From Paraphaeosphaeria minitans (taxonomy: Eukaryota; Ascomycota; Dothideomycetes; Pleosporales; Didymosphaeriaceae), in the NCBI GenBank assembly GCA_015832175.1, contig WJXW01000005.1, forward strand, positions 930,001 through 994,000: 64,000 nucleotides of DNA. The letters run 5' to 3'. The notes beneath the pieces were generated by a model, which was not told the DNA's origin, did not search any database, and was given only the letters and a program-made list of their open reading frames with translations. The translations under genes were made by a program, and so were the position numbers. Below, piece after piece: positions 11,835 to 22,414 of the stretch (positions are counted from its first letter, which is position 1; every line of letters starts with the position of its first letter).

Positions 11835-13051
11835 TGGGCTGATGTGAGCTCCGCCTCGTGCTATTATTAAAGAATGCGTATACTGGGAATCCGAGCTTGG
11901 GTCTTGGGGGGCGGTCAAAAGATGAACTATTAACAGGAAAGGAAGGTAGATGGGTAGATGGAATTAACGGGCAATAACCCTGGCTGATCAACAGCTCGGT
12001 GATAGAAATGAAGCGCTTCGGTCGACGAAGCTGCGGCGTGGTAGGAAGCTCGGGAGGGAGTGAGAAGAAGATGGCAGGGAACGACGGCACCGCGAGCGCG
12101 CGCCGAGCAATGGTATGTATATTTCGCGTGTAGCCGCGCCCGCGTCGACAGACATGTTGGCCAACAGGTAGTGGCGTTCGCGGACGCGATGCTGGCCCCG
12201 CCCGTCCACTCGCAAAGCGGCCACCATGTGGGTGGAGAGGCGATAGCGGCTCAAGGACGGCCACGACAGAGCGGCCACATGTTCTCGCTCGTGGTTGGCC
12301 AGCGTGCGGTGCAAGCTGTATATGCGATCTCCGGGGGTGCTGACGCTTTTGGACGCGGGCGCCTCTGGGGGGTGGATGAGTGGACGTTAAGACGAAGGTG
12401 GAGTGGATGGTAGACGAAGGTGGATTGGACGGATGTTTGTTAAGCGCCCGCCGTGGTATTCCGGGGCCCCCTCCCAAGCATCGAATCTCGTGACAGCCCA
12501 ATCGCCATGATGTACGGCGTAGCACAGCATAGTCGCCGATAACCTCGATGGAGAAGGCGTTCGTAGCTCGCAGGCTTCTTTTTCAGTCATCGTCTATCGG
12601 GATGCGGCGAGGCTGGCAAGCGTTCGGCATCTGGTTCCATGGCCCATGGCGCTCGGTGACTACCGACCGACCTACCTACGGTAACTGCACCCAGCCACAA
12701 CAAGAGGCACAAAACAGGTCATGGTAAGAGCGGAAATTGATGGCATCCATGTTTGGACTATCGAACATACTTCGCAAAGGGCCGCGAAACAGGTGCAGAA
12801 ACGGATCAACGACTGATGAGAACAGTGTTTGCAGTGCGCATGAAGAGGTTCGAAACGGGCGCGGGGCTGGCCGTCGGTGCTTAGTGGGGTCGGCGTGACG
12901 CCCGCATCAAGCTCGACATCAGAAGTCAACACCACGCAGCCAGGCCGAGTAATAATCACACTTTGGTTTCCCACACCGTCCAGCCGCCATTGACTTTCCT
13001 ACGTCATCAGCCGATCCTTTCACGACTCTCTCCTCGCACACAGCCGCCGCC
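11835..13051. other. Divergent promoter region
   Basis: This separates the divergent methyltransferase-domain and rpe1 genes. A 267-residue minus-strand frame crosses part of it, but it is Arg/Pro/His-biased and has no domain, so I treat it as chance in GC-rich 5' flank. No RNA gene is visible. Confidence 0.5.
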
Positions 13052-14193
13052 ATGTCGCCGCCCGCCATCATCGCGCCTTCCATCCTATCCGCCGACTTCG
13101 CAGAGCTGGGCAAAGCATGCTCTGATACCATCCACCAGGGCGCCGATTGGCTTCATGTTTGTTTTCGAAAGCTCTCGCGTACGTAGAGCCGCTCTGACGC
13201 GTTCCAGGTAGACATCATGGACGGCCACTTCGTCCCAAACATGACCTTTGGCGCCCCAGTCGTCACCAAGATCCGCTCCCACGTCGAACGTCCTGCTGCC
13301 GCCCATGGCCGCGGCACTTTCGATTGCCACATGATGATTGCCGAGCCCAAGCGGTGGGTCCGCGACTTCAAGAAGGCCGGCTGCGATCTGTACTGCTTCC
13401 ACTACGAGGCCGCCGTCGACTCGACTGCCGCCGACTCGCCCTCGGGCACCTCCTCCGCCAAGACTTCGCCCAAGGAGCTGGTCAGGTTCATACATAGCGA
13501 AGGTCTGCAGGCTGGCATCGCGATAAAGCCAGGCACTCCTGTACACGTGCTCTGGGAGATTTTGGACAACCCTGTAAAGGAGGAAGTACCTGACGTAAGT
13601 GAAAACGCTCTGCATCTACACATCTTTAAAAGTGTCGGTATGCAACAAGTGTTTCGGCTGCGCGGTCTTGAAAGCGGCTGTCGTTCTTGGCCCACAGGGC
13701 TGGATAGGATCGCTCGGTCAGCCAGCGCTTAAGCATGCAAACATTGCACCTCCCACGCCTCGCTGCCCTCTCAAGCCTTGCAAAGGGAGAATACTTCCGA
13801 CATCCACTACTGTTCTGCAGCCAGCCAACGCTGACCCTGGCACACGATGTATCTTCTACCCGCTGGCGTTTTGTTCTACCATAGCATCACTGCAGAATCA
13901 CAAACAGCTTGGCTAACATCCGACAGATGGTTCTCGTCATGACGGTCGAGCCAGGCTTCGGCGGCCAATCCTTCATGGCCGACCAGCTTCCTAAGGTCAC
14001 AGCGCTCCGCCAGAAATATCCCAACATGCATATCGAGGTCGACGGCGGCTTGTCTGAGAAGACCATCGACCAGGCAGCAGACGCCGGCGCTAACGTTATC
14101 GTTGCAGGAAGCGCTGTATTCGGGGCAGCTGACCCAGGACAAGTCATCAAGAAGCTCAGGGAGGCAGTCGACTCGAGAAGAGGCAAGCTATGA
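13052..14193 (+). CDS. RPE1: Ribulose-phosphate 3-epimerase
   Basis: This enzyme interconverts D-ribulose 5-phosphate and D-xylulose 5-phosphate in the non-oxidative pentose phosphate pathway (cytosol). Three exons are inferred: 13052-13156, 13208-13594 and 13927-14193, giving 252 residues, a usual length. Visible signatures are [13 protein letters not shown], the metal/catalytic site [11 protein letters not shown], the conserved [20 protein letters not shown], and the second catalytic Asp in VDGG near the C-terminus. The phosphate loop [10 protein letters not shown] is also present. Intron 1 is 51 bp. Intron 2 is 332 bp, several times the local norm, and the flanking family sequence is complete without it. 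The insertion [18 protein letters not shown] between strands is typical of fungal versions. Confidence 0.95.
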
Positions 14194-14577
14194 GAGATGT
14201 ATATTGTCGATCAATGTGTATGTAAACGCCGCCTATGAATTGATGAGGAGAGATAGACAACAGTAGTTTGTAGTCAACAACTTGCAACACTTATACCTGA
14301 GTAAGGTCAAAACACGCTGCGGATTAAGACCGGATTGACAACCGTGATAAGTATTTGCGACTTGCAATGGAACGTTCCAGGTAGAGTGTTGGTTACGGTC
14401 GAACGTGCCCGGGTGAAAGATCGAGCACGTGATGTCGGTAAAACTCCGGAGAAGCAAGCGCGACCCCACGCGGCCTGAGCTCGACTTGCAGCCCCGAGCT
14501 TCGCGATATTGACGACCGCTTCGACGTCAGCACGACAACGATTGCGCTTGCGCCCACTCTACTACCTTGTCGCAAAC
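14194..14577. other. Intergenic between rpe1 and lsm2
   Basis: A 384-bp spacer between two plus-strand genes. It should hold the rpe1 3' UTR and the lsm2 promoter. No further feature is seen. Confidence 0.5.
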
Positions 14578-15086
14578 ATGCTCTTCTTCAGGTATGTCTA
14601 GGTATGCCGGCTTGCTCTGCCCGGCAAATTAGTCACTCTGGAACTGCGCCGTTCAACGTGGCCGGCAAACGACGAGATGCTGAGGCGACAACCCTGAGAA
14701 AGCGCAAATGCTAACAGTTACTGCGGATAGCTTTTTCAAGACGCTCGTCGACTCCGAGATCACTGTCGAACTCAAGAACGAAGTGTGCATACGCGGGACG
14801 TTGAAGAGCGTGGATCAGTATCTGAACATCAAGTTGGACAATGCAGAGGCAACAGACGAACTGAGGTGGCCACACCTGGTACGCTTCGTTAGGCCCTCCC
14901 AAATTGGAGGTCAGTGGGCGAAATCGTGGCAATCGTGCTAACTATGAGAAGTGCTCAACTAAAGACATGTTCATTCGAGGCTCCGTCGTCCGATACGTAC
15001 ACCTGCCCAGCGGCGCCGTCGACACAGCACTACTGGAGGATGCGACCAGGAGAGAGGCCGAATCAGCGAAAAACAAGGCGAAGTGA
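14578..15086 (+). CDS. LSM2: U6 snRNA-associated Sm-like protein LSm2
   Basis: LSm2 is a subunit of the nuclear LSm2-8 ring on U6 snRNA and of the cytoplasmic LSm1-7 ring in mRNA decay. Three exons are inferred: 14578-14591, 14731-14878 and 14952-15086, encoding 98 residues. The tiny first exon encodes MLFFS, and splicing gives FFKTLVDSEITVELKNE. The Sm1 motif ends in RGTLKSVDQYLNIKLDN. Sm2 is FIRGSVVRYVHLPSGAVD. Intron 1 is 139 bp with GTATGT and a GCTAAC branch site. Intron 2 is 73 bp with a GTACGC donor and an AAG acceptor. The junction PHL|CSTKDMF matches the family spacing but is the least certain point. Confidence 0.92.
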
Positions 15087-15954
15087 GATGGCGATGGTAC
15101 TTGGATGAACTAGCGTAAGCCATGGCGCCCGCCGACGCCGCTCGCAACAAAGAAGAAGTGCGGAAGCAGAGAATCGACACTACCAACGACTGGAGTCGAG
15201 CAGGCAGAGAAGAAGAGCGAACAGTGGTCACACCACTATCACTCGCCACAAAGGGTGATGACGGCCAAGTGTTGACGCGTCAGTTGAGCATTAAATATAC
15301 CCAATGAACAATAGTCGCTTTTGGATGCAATCACTCGCTGATCTCTACGGTGCTGTACCTCACCCGTCCTTTTTTTTGCCTCGCGGCACGCCCGAATAAT
15401 ACCGGCAAGTTCCAGACGTGTTGTCTTGAATCCGCATACCGTGGGCTGTTGCGTGTGGTCTGAGCGTAAGACATGGGCTCAGGATTACTGTCCGGTAACC
15501 ATTCACAAGTCTTCTCCTTTCAACACAGCCGTAATCTGCATTCTAACGTTTTCTTTTTCATGTCGAGAACATGCAGAGCTGAGATCTCGTCACAGCCCGT
15601 GACAAATCCTTGATCTGGACCCTTTGCGGGCCGTCTCAGCCACCGTGGACCGATGATGATGATCACCACGGAAGTTGTCTTTTTGGTTCCGAAGTTACCG
15701 GAAAAGGCCTTTCTGGTCACAAGTGTGATCCGGCATGCCGGGCATACGAATGGCGTTTGTAACGAACAGAGTAGGGCCATCTATCATTTGGCGCGAGCCA
15801 TAACTACCCCTCATAATGATAACAGATACATCCAAGTGCTTAGCCCCATCACATTGCATGGTAGAGAGAACATATCCATGCTATCCATTTCCACACTTCT
15901 CCTCAGCTTGAGAGTTCCAGCCGGTGCTTGACACGTTTCCTGAGCATCGCAACC
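15087..15954. other. Intergenic, no gene seen
   Basis: This follows lsm2. A hydrophobic frame beginning MLSISTLLLSLRVPAGA ends at 15931. It could be an alternative first exon of the next gene, but nothing confirms it. The rest has no supported feature. Confidence 0.4.
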
Positions 15955-17206
15955 ATGGAAGCAGCGGTATACTTCAGTATTGCTTATACCGCTGCGGTAC
16001 CTTCAACGCTGATTGCAAGCTTCACAAATGGAGGAGACGAGTCTTTAGGCAGCAGAAGCAGGCGTGACAGTAAGTGGTGATAGCGCACATTCCAAGTGCT
16101 CTGTTGATATTGTCGACACGCAGTGCTCAATAAACAACCATCTTTCCTTCACGCTTAGCATTCTCTTTATCGTCGTTTGTTGCGCGCTTCAGGCTGACCC
16201 GCCCAACATAGTAAGAGACCTTGTGACCATCTCCGGTCCAGTCGTCATCGTCGGCGACCACGAGACCATCCTGCCAAGCGGTTGGGTTACTGTCATTGAC
16301 ACGCCGCCGCACCACAACTCTCAAGGGCTGCTGACCGGCAATCCGTTTCTTCATATCAGCATCCCTGCTATCTCAACCCCCGCAGAACTCGCCCAGACTT
16401 CCGTAATTCCACTTATAACCTCGGGTCCAGTCACGAATGCAGCGCCTCAGCTTGGAGTCGAGCCTGCTCTTAGCGATCTTACCGGTCCGTGTACTATCAA
16501 TACTGCTCCGCTGGGTATGTACATCTCTACACGAAAATAGCAGCTACTCCATACTGAACCAGCCACAGATCAGCAGCAATCATCTTACGAGGACTGCCAG
16601 AGGACAATTGAGCCAGGAGGGATCTGTTGTATTCCTGGCATATTAGAACCATCAGATCTCCCCAGCAAAACGACTGCGAGCGCTCCAGTATCTGCGCCCG
16701 CTTCTCCAACCAGCACCTCAACTTTTTCATGGTCAATGAAGTCATCAACATCCTTTACCATACCGACAAAACCGTTCAGTTTATCCACCTTGCCGCTTAC
16801 ATCCTCCACTCCACCCTCCTCAGCTCCTGCCTCCAAACCCTCTAGCCCTGCCCCCAGGCCCACAGAAGTCGTGCCTCCAAAGACCAAGACACCTATCCTC
16901 CCCATCCTCATCCCCTGCTCCCTTGTCGCCGTCGGCATCGTCGCCTTGGGCATCTGGTGCACCGTGTGGCGCAGCCGCAAGCCGTATCACCCACCGCCAC
17001 CATCCGTTGCCATGGCACCTAGGGTGATTAATGGACAGAAAGTGTTTGAAGCGGGCAACTTCGCGGGGGCGGAGGCGTTTGAGCGGGGCATTGAGGAGAT
17101 GGGGAGGAAGGAGAAGGCGACTGATAAAGGAAGGGGCAAGTGGAAGCCCGGGGGATATCGGAAGTACAGGGAGAGTGGAACGGGTAGTGGACTCTTTGGT
17201 TCGTGA
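15955..17206 (+). CDS. Single-pass membrane protein, unknown function (first of two)
   Basis: The supported coding sequence runs from about 16124 to 17206, with one clear 54-bp intron at 16515-16568 (GTATGT donor, CACAG acceptor). The first exon is unresolved. The ATG at 15955 has a good context (AACCATGG), and splicing from GTATAC at 15967 or GTACCT at 15997 to 16124 or 16193 keeps frame. The option using 16124 exposes a hydrophobic stretch, TLSILFIVVCCALQ, that could be a signal peptide. The ectodomain has a few Cys (GPCTINTAP, EDCQRTIEPGGICCIPG) and then a Ser/Thr/Pro stalk. One membrane helix (ILPILIPCSLVAVGIVALGI) precedes a basic tail with NGQKVFEAGNF. It has the same layout as the next gene. 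Confidence 0.6.
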
Positions 17207-17856
17207 GGCAAGCATAGTGAGAGGGTATAAGTATCTGTGGATATGCCTTATCGTGGGTGAACACGTGGAGAATAAAATGGCGGGCTCGGGGTCGTCTTGT
17301 TCGTAAGATACTGGACGGACCGAGGCATGGCGTACGCTGCTGGGTGGTTGTTCATTATGTGGAAGTGAGTTTCACTCACGTCGTATCATTGGGGTTTTAA
17401 TCAGCTACATTAGTGTTTTCCAATAGGGTACTTTTCGGCATCTGGAAGAGAGTCCATTCCTATTCGTGTGGTTTTGTGCGCGCTCATTTCGCTGATATCG
17501 CCGTGACACGGGAGCGTTTGGTATAATTACGGCATGCGCGCCAATTCTTCCATTCGCGATCGCAACGATTCTTCGCCGCCGAGGTCGCATACGATAGCTC
17601 TAACTAACTCCACTGGCTTATCCTGCTGGCAGCGCACGATCAGCGCGTTTGCCCCTCATTTCGCCAGCGTTTGACGAAACAAAGGTGCGGGTCGTCTCCC
17701 ATTCACTTTCATAACTTGCGTACATTCGTGGCAACACCTCGCTTAGTAATGGCTACATAAGTCTTCACACGCCCGAACGATTATCTCACTGCGTCTCTGC
17801 GTCGTTGACATCCAGCGTCCCCGCTACACCGCGAGGCTCAGCATTCAGTGTCCAGC
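17207..17856. other. Intergenic between the two membrane-protein genes
   Basis: A 650-bp spacer between two plus-strand genes of similar layout. An upstream exon of the second gene could lie here, because its visible start lacks a signal peptide. I could not define one. Confidence 0.4.
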
Positions 17857-18891
17857 ATGGCCATTATATCTGGCCTCGCCGTCATCACCGCTCCGGGCCC
17901 TACGATCTCAACACCGCCGCCATGTTGGTGGATGGCGACTCCCTCCATCGAGAAAAACTGTTTGTTCACCGGTTACACTACAGTGACACCTACGCCTGTG
18001 GTCTTTCCGCCGCCCTCCACGAAACCGGCTTCGACGACTCAATCAAGCTCAGATTACGGACCTGTTTCGACAACCAAGCCACCCCTGTCTTCCTCAACAA
18101 ACTTGGCCGGACCGGTCACCGTGGAATGGCCGTCGGCAGGGTGCGATGGGTTCACGGTCAATAAAACATGTGTTCCGTGGCACTACTGGTTGGAAATGTA
18201 CAACGAAGCGTTCCCACCGACGGGCTCGCCAAAGCCACAGCCCAGCATCGTGTTCCATACGCCAGACCTCGATATCCATGGACCGAGCGACGGGTGCAAT
18301 GGCTTCGCGATCAACAGTCTCTGTCTGAGGGTGGCGGATGTGTTGGCCATGCTTGGAGATAGGCTGACGAGGACGTCGAGTCCGTTGGCCACGGCTACAG
18401 CTGTGTGTCGTTCCTTCCAGCTTAATTACCTAGTACTCGCATTGTTGACACATCTACAGACCGATCCCGCCCCTGCCCCAGCCCCAGCCACTGTCCCCCA
18501 CAAGTTCAGCCCCAAGCTGGGATTCATTGCCATCCCGCTCGTCTTCATCATCGTGGCTGTCATCGGCGGATACTTCTTCTGGCGCCGACGGGCGCTGAAG
18601 AAAACTTCCGCTCCCGCGTGCCCTCCTCCGTTGATCGATCCGAATCCGATTGCCAACGTCGCAAGGCTCTACGGGCCACCATCTCCGGACGTAGAGCGAG
18701 GACCACGCCCATCAACGTACGAACAGAGACCGCAGGGAGGTAGATACTTGCGAAATGGAGTCAAGATCTTCGATGCGAGACATGCGAACAGGGAAAGGCA
18801 GAAGGAGATGAGGCGAAGGAGCAAGGAGATGGAGAAAGGACCGAGTGGTCCGGAGAAGAAGGAGTGGTGGGATAAGGATCTTCTATTCTGA
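17857..18891 (+). CDS. Single-pass membrane protein, unknown function (second of two)
   Basis: The frame is open from before 17857 to the TGA at 18891, with the first ATG at 17857. It encodes up to 344 residues. A Cys-containing, Pro/Thr-rich ectodomain shows two similar motifs, GCDGFTVNKTCVPW and GCNGFAINSLCLRV, about 50 residues apart, which look like an internal duplication. A membrane helix (LGFIAIPLVFIIVAVIGGYF) and WRRRALKK follow, then a basic tail with NGVKIFDARHANR comparable to NGQKVFEAGNF in the previous gene. Bases 18403-18459 (57 nt, GTGTGT...CTACAG) are probably an intron that happens to be in frame, so the mature protein may be 19 residues shorter. The true N-terminus may be further upstream. 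Confidence 0.65.
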   Translation: MAIISGLAVITAPGPTISTPPPCWWMATPSIEKNCLFTGYTTVTPTPVVFPPPSTKPASTTQSSSDYGPVSTTKPPLSSSTNLAGPVTVEWPSAGCDGFTVNKTCVPWHYWLEMYNEAFPPTGSPKPQPSIVFHTPDLDIHGPSDGCNGFAINSLCLRVADVLAMLGDRLTRTSSPLATATAVCRSFQLNYLVLALLTHLQTDPAPAPAPATVPHKFSPKLGFIAIPLVFIIVAVIGGYFFWRRRALKKTSAPACPPPLIDPNPIANVARLYGPPSPDVERGPRPSTYEQRPQGGRYLRNGVKIFDARHANRERQKEMRRRSKEMEKGPSGPEKKEWWDKDLLF

Positions 18892-19730
18892 AAGTGATTC
18901 GGGGAATGGGGTTCTTATTCTCGAAGAGAGAAGAGGCGAAGTAATGGTTTATGACTCAGCGAATACTGTCGCTGTGGATGGTTTTTAATGGCGATGAGGA
19001 GACCAGCTGGTTTTATGAGATAGGTTTAATGGCGAGGAGGAGATTAGCTGGCTTCTTGAGATCGGTCGGATAATTCTAATGGGTAGTTCTTGCCCTACAC
19101 TCACACGTCATCTTCCCAATCAGTTCGAAGACATAATGTATCGAAGTCACGGCTTACATTATGACTCGGCAGATGGATTGAGTGCACCCTAGCTGGTGCG
19201 CCCATTCCTCTCCGGGTGATTAATCAACCCAAACCCATACCAGACATGCCGACTCTCAATGCGTCAAGTTTTACACGATATTTTCTTGCATGCCTGAGGT
19301 CCCCGGTTCATCCATCACGCGTTGTCCTCGCCCGTCTATATGATTTCAAGGCTCAACCTGAAGTACTGATCCGGGCATTTATTTACAAACTCTTCACAAT
19401 AAGTACATGTTTCGTGGCCGACGCTCGTGCAAATGCACGCTCCTTTCTCAAGATATGCAGCATCTGAGTCTGGAATACTTGTTGCGGAAGATATACGACT
19501 GGTCGAATCGGTAGTCGTGTAGCGTGGGTCATGGCTCCTGTCATGCTTGCTGTCCACGTTCGCGCCAACACTCAGAAAGAAGCCCTTCCCTTTGTCAATC
19601 TCGGATTGTACGTGGTTGGCAGAACCCATTGTCTCTGCTACCAAACTTGCAAAACAATTTGCAAGCACATTGGCAGCATTGTCTTACTGCTGAGGTTCGC
19701 CGATCATAAATCGCTTCATCATTGTTGACA
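18892..19730. other. Intergenic, no supported gene
   Basis: Near 18971-19057 two similar phrases occur, built around TTTAATGGCGA and GAGACCAGCTGG/GAGATTAGCTGG. They suggest a short local duplication of about 60 bp. A Cys-containing minus-strand frame at 19336-19668 has no recognisable domain. Nothing else is seen. Confidence 0.4.
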
Positions 19731-20230
19731 ACCACTGGATTCCCATTACAAAAGCCTTTATTCAGCTCTGCAATACCTTCATGATTCTACAAGGACGGCA
19801 TATCCGTCTTGGGAAAGTACTTCGAAACTGATCATTTTCTTAATTTTGACACGAGAGGTAGTCAAGTCTCGCTCACGAGGCGGATGTATGAGAAGGCCAA
19901 GAATGCCCATGTCTGGCTTGGTGACGAGTTAGACTCCAGGCTGAAAGCAATTGACTTACTGACCACTCTTGAAGCACCACCTGAGGATGCTCCGGGAGAA
20001 GCAATACAATACCTGTCACTCAGCAAGGCTGAAGTCAACTTTGATTGGAAGTCAACTTTGATTGGAAGTCAACTTTGATTGGAAGTCAACTTTGATTGGA
20101 AGGCACCTTGGCCTTTTGCCAGACGGCCATGGTTGGAATGATTTTGGATCGGACAAGAACTTGATCTCCACGAAAAACGTCCTGTTCTCGTGTGGCCACA
20201 AAGCTCTCGATATAGCTGTTCTCTAGCCAG
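19731..20230 (+). pseudogene. Degraded HET (heterokaryon incompatibility) domain gene
   Basis: Pieces of a HET domain appear in order but in different frames. First comes SLYSALQYLHDSTRTAYPSW (compare the 'NL..AL..LR......WIDAICINQ' block of the family). Next is GSQVSLTRRMYEKAKNAHVW followed by LGDE, the 'QV..M..IY..A..V..WLG' block. Last is RPWLE*FWIGQELDL, the 'RPWF.R.W..QE' block, with a TGA inside it, then KNVLFSCGHKALD in a shifted frame. A 17-bp tandem repeat lies between the second and third blocks. In-frame stops, frameshifts and the lack of a start show the gene is dead. HET proteins trigger cell death after fusion of unlike individuals, and decayed copies are common in fungi. Confidence 0.75.
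20031..20098 (+). repeat. 17-bp tandem repeat, four copies
   Basis: Four exact copies of GAAGTCAACTTTGATTG lie head to tail inside the HET relic. The unit is not a multiple of three, so each copy shifts the reading frame. Three extra copies would add 51 bp and restore it, but stops occur first. Confidence 0.95.
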
Positions 20231-20720
20231 CATTACTCAACACGCAATTTTAAGGCCCCCGTCCTTACGAAAACAGTTCCAATTATAAGTGCTGCCAGCT
20301 ACCCAGACGCCCCACTGTCCCAAGAAGTTGACGATATCCACGTTCTAGTTTCTGTATCAAATCATCTTAGGTAGGTGGCTTTGACATTCATCCAACACTT
20401 CCCAGCATCGCATGACCAGTGCCCTTCATCCGGCGTCCCATTTGAAAGCTCATGATAGGCTGGTTGATGCTTCTCACACCCGTTTGCTTCTTGTTGTCGC
20501 TCAGCCCTCATCGAAGTTCAAGCGTAGGGCCCCACATGCATTAGCGCGAGGTCCTACCCTCGGCTTAGTGACACGACTAGGTAGACGACCCATGTGGCGC
20601 CTGGCCTTCAATACTCTCAGCTCGCCCGTACCACTTTCTTGAAATCTCCGGCCATCCACCTGGGTTCAGTAATTCTCCGTCTCACCACGCCACAACATCG
20701 ATCGCATTATCTGTCGCACA
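20231..20720. other. Intergenic, putative carboxylesterase promoter
   Basis: This lies between the HET relic and the carboxylesterase gene. No supported gene or repeat is seen. Confidence 0.45.
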
Positions 20721-22414
20721 ATGGTGGCAGATACATTGCACCACCCCACATTGAATTGCACCATACGTGGCAAACCGTCAACGTCGACGGTGCAATTCCG
20801 GAATCTCAAATACGCGACGATCCCTGGAAGATGGCAGGATTCGGTAATCAATGACAAGTTAAGTCACGATGCTGACGGCGTCTATGATGCAACTCGGCTT
20901 GGCCCATCTTGTCCCTTTAACCGCGCGGCGCAGGCGTGGGACCTCACTCTTGTCGGAAATGTCGTTATGCCAATGGAAGGTGGGGTCCAAGAACCCATGG
21001 ACGAGTTTTCGTGTCTGCAAGTGAACGTCACCGTACCGAAAACCCATCTTGACAAAGCGACCCAAGGCGAACAACTGCCCGTGTTCGTCTGGGTGCACGG
21101 CGGCGGCTTGAGCTTCGGCAGCAACAACTGGCCCCAGTATGATCTTACTCGGTTCGTGGAGCGAAGTGTTGACATTGGGAAACCAGTTGTTGGCGTGGCG
21201 ATCAATTATCGCGTTGGCATTTTAGGCTTCCTAGCGAGCAAGGAGTTGGGTATCGAAGGCAACTTTGGGTATAAAGATCAGGTATTGGCGTTTCAGTGGA
21301 TCAAAAAACATATCGCCGGCTTTGGTGGCGATCCAAATCGGATCACAGCCTCGGGAGAGTCTGCGGGTGCAATCTCGCTGTCGACGCTGCTCTGCGTGGA
21401 TACTGGGGGCGAAGCACTGTTCGAGAAAGTCGTGATCATGAGCGGAGACGCAACTTTGCGGAAGTCAAGAGTCAGGTCCTGGCACGACATGATGTACCAA
21501 GACCAGCTCAAGCTGCTTGGCCTTGACCAGATGGAGGTAAGGGAGAGGAAGATACAGATTAGAGAATTGGACCCTATGGAAATGGTCAATAAGCTCCCAA
21601 TAGCCCAGCATTACTGCGCCTGCGTCGACGGGAAATTCCTGAAAGATAACATCTCCTTGGAACGAATGACCGATGGCTCGCGAGAGATGCACAAGCCGAC
21701 TTGGTGCAAAGAGTTTGTGATTGGCGATGTCCGACACGATGTAAGGGCACTAAGTCCATCACCCCCTTCCAACTTCGTCTGACTGACTTGCAGGGCACCG
21801 TCCTCCACGGAAGAGTTCTATCTCTCCCTAACGCTTTCGAAAACCTGAAAGCTTCATGTGCAAGACATCTCACCGAGTCCGAAACCAACACCCTCCTGTC
21901 CGCATACAATCTGCCTGCCTCTACTCCGGAACAGGAACGTCGCATCCTCAATGAGCTGATTTCTGACTTACGCTTCTACATTCCTACCCTTGCTGCTCAC
22001 TCAGGGTGGCGGTCTGCGTTTCCGTACGATTGTAGTTCCAGATACCACTTCCACGTGCCCAACCCAGTAGAGGGCGAATTCAAGGATTTGGCCTCTCACG
22101 AATTCGATGTGGCCTTGCTCCTCCAGAACTACGCAGAACATTTGGATAAGACGACGAATGAGGCAGGAATACAGATGACCGACCAGTGGATCAAGTTTGT
22201 GGCTGGTGAGCCCTGGAGTGAGCCCGGACAGGTAGTCGTCATCGGTGCACACGGGATCACTCACGTGGGTGAGGAGCAGTATGATCGCGACTACCGAGCG
22301 GGTAACGGGAGAGTGCTTTTGGGTATGTGGTTGGATAAGTGCTTCAGGGTTGCAGAGAGTTGGCAAGGCGTACGCGCTGAGGTTGTGGCGAACAACACAA
22401 ACAGTAAGCTATGA
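20721..22414 (+). CDS. Type-B carboxylesterase/lipase family hydrolase
   Basis: Two exons are inferred, 20721-21740 and 21794-22414, with a 53-bp intron (GTAAGG donor, CTTGCAG acceptor), encoding 546 residues. The alpha/beta-hydrolase features are clear. The oxyanion hole is VFVWVHGGGLSFGS, the strand is VAINYRVGILGFL, the conserved block is GNFGYKDQVLAFQWIKKHI, and the nucleophile elbow GESAG has Ser214. The C-terminal SHEFDVALLLQN block places the His of the triad. The acidic member is probably in the central region but I did not assign it. No signal peptide is visible, so the enzyme is probably intracellular, unlike many secreted fungal relatives. The substrate cannot be read from the sequence. 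It may act on esters of xenobiotics or secondary metabolites. Confidence 0.9.

Noticed and set aside
11722..12525. 267-residue minus-strand open frame
   Set aside because: It is Arg/Pro/His-biased, overlaps the 5' part of the methyltransferase-domain gene in another frame and shows no domain. It fits chance openness in GC-rich DNA.
15122..15307. 61-residue frame just after lsm2 (MAPADAARNKEEVRKQ)
   Set aside because: It probably lies in the lsm2 3' UTR. It has no domain and no splice or start evidence beyond an ATG.
19336..19668. Minus-strand frame with several Cys (CICTSVGHETCTYCEEF)
   Set aside because: It has no start with good context, no splice support and no family I recognise. It lies in the intergenic flank of the HET relic.
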